This document shows positions 34,301-46,300 of a DNA stretch of 64,000 nucleotides, in pieces. Each line of letters opens with the position of its first letter. The stretch's first letter is position 1. The notes beneath the pieces are model-generated. The model did no database searches and was not told the origin of the DNA. It worked only from the letters and a program-made list of their open reading frames with translations. This stretch comes from Alnus glutinosa (lineage: Eukaryota > Streptophyta > Magnoliopsida > Fagales > Betulaceae): positions 1,240,001 through 1,304,000 of the forward strand of contig NC_084889.1 in NCBI RefSeq assembly GCF_958979055.1. The letters run 5' to 3'. A program made the translations under genes and the position numbers.

Positions 34301-36047
34301 TAGGAACGCCTTACGCTTTTAATAAGACCAGTTTATTACTTATAAAAAAGAAAAAAAAAAGAAAAAAAAAAAAAAAGAGGGCTTATAGTTAGTTTGGCCA
34401 TTCCTGCTCTACCATAGTTCCTTACGATATTAATCACAAGGTAAGGAAGCTAATTCTTTTTTTACCATCTTATTTATTTATTTGTCTGAGCTAGGTGCGG
34501 AAGACCATTTAAAATTAAGCTAATTAAGAACTTCTCCAATTGTGACACTAAAAAGCACAACCAAATTTCTGCCAAACAAAAATTAAATATAGCCAAGAAA
34601 ACCGCGCAATATACATTCGTACCATAAAGCGTGATGAAATATCTCTGCACTCTCTGGTTGCTGTATTTAAAATGCCATCAGCTTCATCAAGTAACTGCAT
34701 AACACCATGGTGCAACTTTGCCAAGAGGCCTATAGCAGTGCCTTTTTCTTCAGCCTTCCTTATAGTTACTGCCTATTAAAATTGTGCAAGAAAATTCCAT
34801 CCATGATTCTCTGATGGATATCCAACAAGGCAAACAATAAGTGACACTGGAATAAACTAACCTGGGCCTCTGCCAAACATATGAGGCTCATGGCAGTGGA
34901 CACAGATGAGATAGCTTCCAGTGGCCTGTCTGCAGGCAATGCAGGACATAAAGAGGGAAGAACCTCATTAGCTAGATGATGATAAACTCCGGCAGCTTCT
35001 CTGAAGAAGGTGGCAGATTGCACCAAATCTATGACAATGAAAGCAAAGGAAGTAATTAAAATACTATAAACTACGTAAGTGTAACTGCAATAATAAGGTG
35101 AAAAAATTATTGCATACCAGTTGGCAAAACTTCCAAAGCCCTCTCTCGAAGGATTGCACCATAAAGAAAAAGAGTCATTCCAAGCTCAAACCGCAAGCTA
35201 TCAATTTGATAAAATTTTGGACCCCCAAGGTTAAAGAAAGAAGATGAGCTCAACACACTAGTCCATCGTATCTTCAGATCTGAAGTCCACCATACCATCC
35301 GGCCGTTGCTACTAATCAAATCCGTATGGAAAATCAAATTTTCCAGTAAAGGCAGATACTCTTCTAGCTTGTGAAGGTCCTGATGCATTTAAAAATATAA
35401 ATAAACAAATATATAAAATACAATAAGTAGCAACCCACTTAATTCCACCAGAGACTAATTGATTGGTCATGGCGTGCAAATCAAGCGAACAAGTATGGAA
35501 TAAACAACACTAAATCAGACAAAATTCATCAGGTAACATTACCCCATTGCTTTAGAATCTCCCAAAATGGCCTTAATGGACATACGGTAACATTAATATG
35601 CAACCATAATAGAAGGGATTTGGTTCCGAAACACCATTCAACCAAAATGGAAGCTTATCATGTAACGCAGGGTCATTGCAAACACCAACAAAACCATCAA
35701 AAGCGACACGAAAATGTTTCGAATACTATGTACACAAACTATTGAACAGAATTTACCTGCTGGAGGCGAGATGTCAACCCTCCAGACATTTCTCGCGCAA
35801 TAGCATCCGTAATGGAGCTGCTCTCATTGATGGACTCCTCGATCACTCTCCGCTTGGAGCTCAACTCCTTCATTTGCTCAAGCGTTGCCGAGTCACGTGC
35901 AGCATACACCTCCTCAAACACAATCTGTAACCATTCATTCAAACAAACCCTAATTAACCATTCGTTTTTACCAACACTCACAATCACCACAAATCAGTCT
36001 ACCTTCTTAGTTTTCAGCTTCATCGGGTCCGGAAAACGCAGCATCAT
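31307..36047 (-). CDS. BRO1-domain protein, BROX-like
   Basis: Six GT-AG exons on the minus strand: 36047-36003, 35924-35757, 35379-35118, 35028-34862, 34772-34623, 31654-31307; the product is 379 aa. The start is the first of two tandem ATGs; an in-frame TGA lies upstream. Sequence runs MMLRFPDPMKLKTKK, YAARDSATLEQMKELSSKR, REMSGGLTSRLQQDLHKLEE, ELGMTLFLYGAILRERALE, AMSLICLAEAQAVTIRKAEE, KIAGQVGVAVGVLGQALINA and C-terminal SIIPYHPKRWERELAFKI. This is the banana-shaped, helical BRO1 fold with its tetratricopeptide-like core. In animals and yeast such domains bind ESCRT-III (CHMP4/Snf7) in endosomal sorting; plant single-domain members are called BROX homologues or 'endosomal targeting BRO1-like'. 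No C-terminal Pro-rich region is present, unlike ALIX. Intron 5 is almost 3 kb and has been enlarged by a LINE tail and a tandem duplication. Confidence 0.92.
31951..32122. repeat. 86-bp tandem duplication in BRO1 gene intron 5
   Basis: The phrase tggcttcaagtat(g/t)ggtcc and the ~70 bp that follow (agcaatcaagaaaca, cacattc, actgaaaa) occur at 31951 and again at 32037. Confidence 0.75.
33770..34378 (+). mobile_element. LINE 3' tail in BRO1 gene intron 5
   Basis: A G/T-rich stretch (gggtttgagggtttttgg) with ctagctaggtgcatcatc is followed by gccttacgcttttaataag and ttattacttataaaaaag, then about 35 A-rich bases. This ending (..ttacgcttttaataa..ttacttat plus A) is characteristic of plant L1-type LINE 3' UTRs, and recurs at 50284-50345 in MED25. 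The 5' limit is approximate. It lies antisense to the host gene. Confidence 0.65.
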
Positions 36048-39000
36048 CTTGCTCAGGCTGAGCTTCGCGTACCGAACGCCAAACGGTCTCTGAGAATCTG
36101 ATTTTCTTTCTCCGCTTCCCGAATTTCACTTCGGTGAATCCAAACTCGGGAATTCAAATTCCAGCGCTGTGGAACTACGATTTCCACAAGAGTTCCAACT
36201 CGGAAAAAGTTCGTCACCAATCCAAACAGCAAACGGACACTTGTGAATTGTGAGCCCGAATACAGTTCCAATTCTGTGAGTGTACCATTATTATTATTAT
36301 TATTATTATTATTTGCTTCTTCGTCGTTGCCGCTTCCTTCTTCACTAAGGTTAACCAGGACGAGGGATAGATCAATGTGGGCTCCGCGGGCGGGCCAATT
36401 TTTATTTCGCAACTATACGATATTCAACCCATTGTTTTAATTAATTATTAAATTTTTGTTTTAATAAAAATTATTCAAAGGACGATTAGAATTGCCATAT
36501 TAATATGATGAAATAATTACATAATAAAATATAATATCTAGCATTATTTCTTTTTTTTTTTTAAAAAAGTCTTACCATAAAAATTTTGCAATCAAACACC
36601 TCGATCACAAATAAAATAGCATAAAAATATTGGAGTATTTCTTGGTTTGGGATGATATATTATCTAGTGGAATAACTTTAATTTGTACCTTTTATTTTAA
36701 ATAAATGACTTAAAATTTAACACGCCATAAATAAGTGGCTGAAATCAAAAAAATTTCTTTGTTTTCAATTGCCGACCCTTATTTAATTATTTTCACCATA
36801 ACTACCATTACTACCATCCCTATCTCCATTATTGTCTACTTTTTTTTTTTTTTTTTTTTTTTATAAGTAAAAACATTCAGCCCTTTAACTTTTGAGGATG
36901 ATCAAATCACTTCAATAATCAAATAAGAAAACATGAATCAATTAACAACTTATCAACCCAAGAGGGGGTAAGTCTTTCCCACTTACAATAGACCCCAACC
37001 CAATCTTTAGGAGTGAACCCAAAGCAGCCAAGCCAAGCCACCCTTTTTCTGTATAACGAGAGGGGAGTAGGCTAGAAGCAGTGCGCAGTGAAGGTGGCAA
37101 CGAGAGTAGAACTACAATGATCATAGTTGAGGTAAGGACAAAGAGAGTTTCAGTTTAAGCTACCATTCGATGATATCACAAATTTTGAACCGTTCATTTT
37201 AAATGAAAAGTTCAAATTAAAAAATATTGCAATTCATACCATATCCTTAAGTATTACGTAGGATCTCAACCCCTTCGTTGGTCAGCTATTATTAATCAGT
37301 TTTATGATTTGTCACGCATCAAAGAAAATCTCGAAGGGAATTGAAGGAATTTCCGTGAAATTTAAATGGAACTGTTCTTAAAAGAAGAGAATATTGGAGA
37401 GTGTGGGACATTTCTAACGTCCTTGCGGAATTTATTGGGAAACTCATGTGAAAATGTTCTGGTTTAATATTTTTCTTATTAGTCCCTAATTTCCTATTAC
37501 TGTCTCATTTTTAATTTCTCAAAAGTGTTGTCACCTCATTTTGCATATCAATTTTGTTTAATGCAATTCTTATTAAAAATAAAAATAAAAAATCGATAGT
37601 AGACTAGACGTAAAGAGGATTTTTTTTACCGTTCATAATTATTTTGGACAAAACTTTTCTTTAAATTAGATCCAAAAAATAAATAAAAACATTTATTAAA
37701 TTAACATTTATCTAAGCCATATAATTCTCGCATTTTTATTATCATAAGGATGAGAATAAGTCATGAAAAATGTTTGATTTTATTTTTTCAATATATTTTT
37801 TGTCCATTTATTTTTTAAATTTATTATTTGAATTTGTGAAACCTATATATGAGACTCATATATTCAATGTGAATTTATACATTTCATACATAGAGATAAA
37901 AAAAAAAAAAATGTATAGAAAAATAAAACCAAACATTTATGAGAAGCTACATGATCTTTTAGTAGCAAACATTTCCTCATTTATTAGACATTTTGGCCAA
38001 TTCTTGCATATACTTCTATATTTCATGGTTTTCAATTATATTATAAATTTCTTAAAACCTAAATACTATTTTTAGATTAAACGGTTCAAATTTCAATGAC
38101 AATCCTCTAAAATACCTAAAATAAATTAAAATAAAAACTTTAAGGGTATAACTATGAGTTTTATTAATTAGTTAATTTTTTTTTTGTATCTAATAAATTA
38201 AAAATGTATTTAGTGTCATTCTTATATCTCTTTTAGAGCATTCCTAATAGATTATACATCTCTCACTTTTAGCTATAATAGTTAAGAAAAATTATAAAAA
38301 GAAAAAAAGAAAAAAAAAGCCTTATATTTCATTATCTACTAAAAATGCAAAACAGAGTTGTCTTTGATTTGTGAATAGTATAATTCTACATGTGGAGCTA
38401 CATTATTTATATATGCATATTTTAATATTTATTTTGGGCTCTCTCATTCCCTTCTTTTTCTTTTTTTCTTTATTTTCTCATGATTGCTTATGATTATAAT
38501 TAATTAGTAGTTATTTTTACTTCTTCATAAAAGTTGTAATTCTTTCTATAGTAAGGTACAGAATAGTAGTAAACTTTATTGACAATTAGAAAAATTACCG
38601 TTAAAAAAACTATTGCTTAGAAAATTACCGTTTTAAAGAAATGACAATCGTAAAATATGATCGTACAAAATAATGTTCGTATGAAGAGAAAAAATAAAAA
38701 ATAAAAATCCACATTTGAAAAAAATAATAGTAAAAAAAATAAAAGGTACTGTAATTGAAAATGGAGTGGTTCATCTCTTGTATATAGCTTCTTCAATTAT
38801 AAAAAATGACCCATACTTCTTAAATCTTGTGATTCATGATCGTTATTTAATTTCTTGTTATGGTTTTTCGGTGATACTGTGTTGGTGATGAAGGAGAATA
38901 AAGGCGGTGATTATGCTACTAGAGACGAGAATTTTTTTTTTTTTTTTTGGTAGACATGAGTTTTAAATTAAAATGAATAAAATATTTTAAAATTTATTAT

Positions 39001-39472
39001 TTTAATAAAACAGATAAGGAGTTTAGATAAGTTATTGGAGTAAGGACTTGAAAGGTGATTAGTTAAGTTAGCAAAAATGGATTTTGGTTAGCTATTTTGT
39101 ACAAAAATTTATATAAACCATTTATCATTAAATTTGTGTGATTCACCTGCTACTTCACATATTGTTATGAGATTTGCATCTCTCATGTTTAGTACCAGAG
39201 ATACGAAAGAAATCAAACATTTATCACAAACAGAAATTTGAGGAATTAAACTTTGTCCATCAATTAAAGGAAAGAATAAAAATATACTGATGGTGGTAAA
39301 TGCTACCAGACGACAGCATCTGAGTTGGATTTTAGAAGATCCAGTTGATAATCAATTAAGATTATTATAAGAGGTACTATGTAGCTCGAGAGAAGCAGAG
39401 TCAGACTAACAGCAGCGGGTTTTGCATGATTTAAATAGTCACATCCTCCGATAGCGAGGGCTGAGGGAATCG
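36048..39472. promoter_or_regulatory. Divergent intergenic region between BRO1 and MED25 genes
   Basis: The left part is the 5' leader and promoter of the minus-strand BRO1 gene, including an (ATT)n run at 36287-36313. The right end (39300-39472) is the MED25 promoter and leader. Between them the DNA is AT-rich and non-coding, with a poly-T at 36840-36862, a T-run at 38931-38948 and a gagcattcctaatag element from about 38235. The two genes are transcribed away from each other about 3.4 kb apart, so a shared core promoter is unlikely. Confidence 0.45.
38232..38400. mobile_element. MITE-like element, second gagcattc copy
   Basis: Starts tagagcattcctaatag like the left end at 8316. The body is AT-rich with A-runs. 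The right boundary is uncertain. Confidence 0.4.
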
Positions 39473-40277
39473 ATGGCGGAGAAGCAGCTGATCGTGGCCG
39501 TTGAAGGCACCGCGGCTATGGGTCCCTTCTGGCAGACCGTTGTTTCTGATTACCTTGAAAAGATCATTAGGTCTGATTGCCTCGCTCCCATTTCTTTTAT
39601 TTTTCTTGGTTTTTTTTTTATTATTAATTTTTGGCTTTTTAATTGGTTTTGAGGGGTTTAATTTGCAATATTGCGTAGTTGATTTATGATGGAAGTTTTG
39701 CAATTCACGTAGGAAATGCAATTGGTTCGTTTGATGTGATAGTTAGCCTTGCGATGGGTTTGATGTCGCAGAATTGGAGTTCAATTTTGAAATTTCTGTT
39801 TATGGGTTTTGAGTATTCTGCTTTGAAAAGGTGGAATTGGGTTCCGTGGAATGTTGGTTTCAATTTTGAATCCCTTTTGGGAAGCTGAAAGTGGAGTTAA
39901 ATATCCCATTCTCTGCAACCAAACGCAGCCTTGCGTTTGTGTGATTCGTGCAGTTTGAATCTGGCTTGACCAACAATGGAACGGCTTTTTGGATTTTGAG
40001 TTATTAGTTAGTCGTGGCTGTGACTAAGAAATTAGTTAATTTTATTTTTTTTCTAATAAGTAATTCAATCTCATTAGAAAGTGCAAAGGGCGCAACCCCT
40101 ATCGACTAAGCTGTATGCCTGTAAGTTTGAACAGCCAAACTAAATGAAATACCCTATCTTTTCCATTAATCAAAAGGAAGGAAGCGTTGCAGTTGAGTGG
40201 CAGGAGTGAGTTTCTACCTAAAATACCGTCCTTGAAAGTGGTATCCTCATATCTGCTCACGTTATTTGTTCTGCAAC

Positions 40278-40315
<38 letters not shown>

Positions 40316-43300
40316 TCTAAATGTTGTCAATGATGGTTGGTTAATTTACATAGCTCAGCAAGTAAGGTTTGCATTTCCCCTCGACATGTCAATAAGTAGA
40401 GAAAAATAGAGACAAGGGTTTGCATTTCCCCTAATTGTGTCAATAACTAGAGAACATAGACATGAAGTTGTCAATGAGACCTACAGGCAAGCACTAAGTT
40501 ACTAAGAGGACCTGAAAAGAGGAACCCAAGGCCAATATTGAATACTTGAGATAAAGCCTGCTAATTCCAGCACATGGAAAGTTTTAAAGTGCAACATTCT
40601 GGGTGTGATTGGAGATTGCCAGGATCCTGGGTAATACAGAAGTTGTAAAACTTTAAGTAGGATGAGGACAAAGAAGGCTGTAGGATTGTATGGTTTTATG
40701 CTGAATGTTTTGTATTTTATGATGGATGATGCATTTGTTTGTAGACTGCATCATTCACTTGATCATGAGAAGGCTAAGAATGGTAGTTACATGAAGAAGA
40801 GTAAAGTGGTGTCTATGATGAAATAAAGGGGGACTCTTATGCTTCGTCATTGGCCAAGGTGTCCTTTTTATTGAAATTTTAAACTGAGGAGAAAAGGTTA
40901 CGAAGTATTAATTAGGCTTCATACTCAGTGATTGGCGATGTTAACCACTTTCTTGATGTGGCTGGTGGGGTGATTCTAGGAGAAAAGTGGAGACCACATT
41001 TGTTTTTATTGACTCAAAAGCATTCATAGTTCTGGAACCATTTGCATGTGTGCAATGGCGTGTCTTTAGTTTGGTCATGTTTCTCTATTTTCTTTTAGTC
41101 ACCTTATAGCAGTTTGGTAGGCAGTAGCTTTCATCCACAAAGTGGTGGATGAGGTGGCAAAATATAAATAGTTTGAAGTCAACATTTTTCCTTAAATACT
41201 GGCATAGTTGAAATTACCCTCGTTATGATGGTGTAGCTGATGAATTTTATCATCTTAATTATCACTTATAATTGCTTTCTTCTCATTATTTGCTCTATTG
41301 TCATGCTTAAGAATTGTAAAAGTCTGGTAGATGCCAGTTATTATAGCTTCTATGCTTTAACATTGATCTTGGTAAGCTTGACAATGTTGACTACTTTACC
41401 TACGTTTGATGGAACCTAAAGGCATGCATGAATTTATGCATACGTACATATGTCTGTGTGTGCACTCTAGTTCCAATTATTTAGGTATCATTTAACTGAA
41501 AAATCATTACTTGGATGACATTATGTTTAATATCATATGGGAGTTCTGATCTTTTGGTTGCAAATATAGGTGTTTCTGTGGAAATGAGTTGAATGGACAG
41601 GTATTCCTCTTTCTGCCATGATGCCGTTATTAAAATTTAATTAAAATCTCTGTCTTGCACTGATAACTCTTTCTTCCAAACTAGGAATTAAAGTTATAAT
41701 CTCTGCTTATGACACCTGATCATAAAGGCTTATACCAATTATTCATCTAATTCCTTGGAAGCAAGTGTTGTTGACTAGACTTCCAAAATCAGGAACAAAT
41801 CAAGCACATGATAATGTCCTTGTACGGATATATCTTTTTGTTTAAGCATGAGAAGATGCGTCTGTTCCAATATGAACTTCAAACTTTTAACTGCTATTGT
41901 TGTATTTTCTTGTTAGCTAGTTTGAGATTTCAGTTGCAGAAAGTGTTAAAGAAATTTCTGCAAGCTTTGGATTTAAATCTTGCTAATTAATACTTCATGC
42001 TGACGTGTTTATTTACCTTTTGAAATACAGAAGCCCTCTACTTCTCATCCTGAGCTTTCCCTGGTCACTTTTTATACCCATGGATCTTATTGTGGTATTT
42101 ATTTTTCTCATTCTTCTTAATCTATCTTATGCAAATTATATTTTGGTTAGTATTTTGTGCACCTCAATGTTGAAAACAAATCTTCTTTCAAGTATAAAAC
42201 AGGAGGTTATATTACTACCAACTAGCCCCTTGTTTCTTCCACTAGCATCTTTCTTGTATCTGGTACAACTCATATTGACTTCATAAAGTTGGACTGGAAA
42301 TTCTTTCTTTCATGGTTTTGAAACCTTTGAGTGATTTTGTCAGACTTTGTTGATTAATTACACGTTTGTAGCTCTAGAGTTGATGAAGTTTAATAAAACT
42401 TTGTGTACATCTACTTGATCTCTGTTCATCAAGCTTCCCTGAAATTTCCAATTCAGTTCAACTCAACTAAACCTTAATCCCAATTAGTTGGGGTTGGCTG
42501 TGCAAAAGCATATGACTTTTAAAGTTTTAAAGTCGCTTTAAAATGTATTTTTTCGTGGAAAATACATTTTGGCCCCCTGAACTACCACCACTTCTTCAAG
42601 TAGTTGCATCACCAAACTTAGAAAAGTGGCATTTGGGTACCTTAAACTACCACTTTGTTACAAAAAGGCCACTCTGTAAAGAAAAATTGTTAAAATGGAT
42701 AGAAAGCGGGCACGAGCGCGTCACGAGACCACATTGGTGTCTTTCTTCCTAAAAAACCCTTTAAAAATCATTATTTTTATTTTTTTTTATTTTTTATTTT
42801 TAAAAGAAAAACTAAAGGGTGGCTGAACTATGGGGTGGTTTACTTATCAAAAAAACTATGGGGTGGTTCGGCCATCCCAAATGAAAAAGGTGGGGTGGCT
42901 GAACCACCCTTGGCCCACGGACTTTTGAATGTTGGGGTGGTCTGACTATGGTTTAGCCACTCCTTCAGACTACGGGGGTGGTTTGGCCACAATTTTTTTT
43001 AATAATTTTAATTTGTTTTCACTTATTTTTTTTACTAATTATAAGGCTAATTTGTTTTCAAGAGCTATTATGGTATTTCATAATAATAGTCAGGGTATTT
43101 TGGGAAGAGAGATGCTAAAGTGGTCATGTGATGCGCACATGACCACTTTTCCATCCATTTTAACAGTTCTTGCTGATAGAATGGTCTTGTTATAACGGAG
43201 TAGTAGTGTAAAGTACCCAAATGCCACTTTTTGAAGTTTGGTGGTGCAAGTGAAAAAGTAGTGGTAGTTCAAGGGCCAAAGTGTATTTTTCCCTTCTTTT

Positions 43301-46300
43301 TTCTTCCTAAATCTTTGATTTTATATATATTTTTTATAAGTATATTCAAAAGGCACAAAGGGGCGCAACCCATAGTACATATGACGTATACATGAAGCCC
43401 CTAATTCAAAGAAAAAAGAGAGCACCTATCTATAAATTCAAAAGAACACTCATGCATAAACTGAAATTTCTCTCTCTACATAAACAACATTTGTAGCATC
43501 ATTTTCTTCAAGTTCATCAAATCAGTCTCACAATCTTCAAAACAACGTGCATTTCATTCCCTCCATACACATCACATCAAACACAATGGAGCCATGCGCC
43601 AAATCGGTATCAACGCCTGATTGCCCTTTTATCCCCTCCAATTCCCTAACATATCTTTTACCGATCGCGGCATTACCCACTCCACCCCAAACATTTGTAG
43701 AATCATCCTCCACAATTCTGTAGCAACCATACAATGCAGAAACAAATGGTCAATGGACTCTCTAGAAATCTTACACATATAGCACCACTCCATCACAATA
43801 ATGTTTCTCTTTCTTAAATTATCCAAAGTTAAGATTTTCCCTAAAGTCGCCGTCCACACAAAGAATGCCACTCTCGGGGGGACCTTAACTTTCCAAATAT
43901 TTTTCCATGAAAATGAAATCTGAATAGGACTAGATAAAACCTTATAGTAAGACTTTACCTCAAATGATTTCTTTCGCACTGAAATCCAACACATTTTATC
44001 CTCTCCCTCACTTCTAACTTTAAGAGTGTACTACATCTCAAAAATTCTACTAACTGCTTCCACCTCCCTATCATGAACCGGGCGAGAAAACAAAATATTC
44101 TACAGAATTGTGCCATTTTGTCTCTGCATATTCTCCTCCACCCATGCATCCTTGCCACTAGCAATGAGAAACGACTCTAGGAAATTTTATATTGAAGCCA
44201 AGTAAACTATGGTAGGTTCTTAAATTTAATTTGCCAGTGTTATTATTCAAATTTTCACTAGTAAATGAAGATTCTTTTTTGTTTAAACGTTATGAAGTTT
44301 AGATTGCACCAAGCTTACTATATGCAGGAACTTCTGTGTTTACATGTCAGTTGCAAAGTGTATATTTCACCTCCCTTCATGCAGGTTGCCTAGTACAACG
44401 GACTGGCTGGACAAGAGATGTTGATATTTTCTTACAGTGGCTTTCAGCTATACCCTTTGCTGGTGGTGGTTTCAATGATGCTGCAATTGCAGAAGGGCTT
44501 GCTGAAGCTCTGATGGTGTGCACTGGATTGTCTAACTTTTTTTGCCCCTCCATATTTTCAGTTGCATTTAGCCATTATATGGTTGTCCCATTTTATATAT
44601 GTCTGCTTTTCTACAGAATTTTAATTGTAAATTTTCTTGGAGCAATGGACTTAAAGTCATACACGCTCCAGGGATGCTCTGAGTCTATTGCCAGAGATGG
44701 CACATGGTTTGATGGTAAAATGTGGCAGAGGCCTTGGTTTAGGTTCCTATGGAGCTTGAAAACCATCTCCACATATTACTCCCTCTATTGTTTACCATAG
44801 AAAAGGAAGAGAATTAGTTCTAGAATTTTCTGTCTTCCTCCAGGTAGACGACCAAGAAGCTGCTGCTAGGTTTATTGATGATGATTACAATTGACACCTG
44901 GTAGATTTTATGATTGCGTTTAGTGTGATTTCATTGCTTCAATATTAGGTTGTTGCTTAAAACTCTCATCACTTGTTGGCACTTGCTATTAGACAGCTGG
45001 AGGCATTGACAAGTTTACTATTAATAATTGGTAGTACTTTTCATGACTCAATTTGTACTTTTGCAAGTATGAGAGACTTTTGTGCATCTTGAAAAATGGA
45101 TTATAATGTTCTCTTCATCCTGTTGTCATACTCATTCTTCTCAAAACAAAAAAGCATAAACTGAAAGCAAGGCTATTAGGTGCTGTCTACATCAATCTTT
45201 TCACCAGTTTGCTCTATCAAAGGCTGCATGCTTTGTTAGATCACAGATTCTAGATTTTCTAATCAGTCTTTGATCACTTGGTGTTTCCCTTTTTCTTGTA
45301 GCATCTTTAACTTTAATTGCATCTCTCTTTGGGTTAGTGAGATCATAATACTGGACCAAATCCTCATAACTGCCTTATTCTTATTCTCTTACTAAATTGT
45401 ATTGCCTCTTTATTCTCATGAATGTTAGTAAAATTTGTCCAAAAGGTTGGTTATGGTTCTACCCCAGCCGCTCTTTTTCTAGGCCTTCTCCAGGCCCTTA
45501 CTCAAAACAACCCTCCTCAGTCTAGTCTTGGATTAGCAGTGCATTGTGATTGTGGTGATAGCCTAAATGATTTCGCGTTATCCTCATTTGTATGAGCTAT
45601 TGGTTATATATTCTATTGCTTCATTTCCAGTTTTGCCATTGATATCTTTCAGGGAAGATAGATTTTTAACCACTACTCTTGCTCCTGCTTCCTTTTTCAT
45701 GGCCATACTGTTGATTAGATGAATATGATGATAGTTTGGAGAAGCACATTATTGTTTTGCTGTATGTATTACCAAGTAACTATTGATCCATGACTATAAA
45801 GATGCACACAATTTGGTTTAGATGCAAAATCCAAATTGCAAAGAATATGCCTAATAATCTCCCAACAAAAGTTCAAATTTGCTTTGTATTGCCACAGTTT
45901 CTTATGCACACCCTTAATTGTATATCTACTGTTTCTTTTGATGCTTTTTTCAGATGTTCCCTATTCCGCCAAATGGAAACCAAAATCAACAGAACTTGGA
46001 TGCTCAAAGGCATTGCATTCTAGTTGCTGCTAGTAACCCTTATCCATTGCCCACACCAGTTTATCGGCCGCAGGTGCAAAATTTGGACAAGAGTGAAAAT
46101 ATGGAAGAACAAACAGAGAGCCGTTCATCTGATGCCGAGACAGTTGCTAAATCATTTGTTCATGTACCTTTTAGCATTCTTATCCTAATTTATTAGTAGT
46201 TGTTTTGTTTTTTTTTTTTTTCAAATGAAGGTTGCACATCTTGAAGTAACTGATCTTTATTTTTCCATGCAGTGCTCTGTTTCTCTGTCAGTCATTTGTC

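Noticed and set aside
36053..36412. 119-codon minus-strand frame with poly-Asn
   Set aside because: It is in the BRO1 5' leader in a different frame; poly-Asn comes from the (ATT)n repeat. The BRO1 start at 36047 fits the family.
36048..39472. Bidirectional promoter for BRO1 and MED25
   Set aside because: The starts are about 3.4 kb apart with AT-rich repeat DNA between, too far for a shared core promoter.
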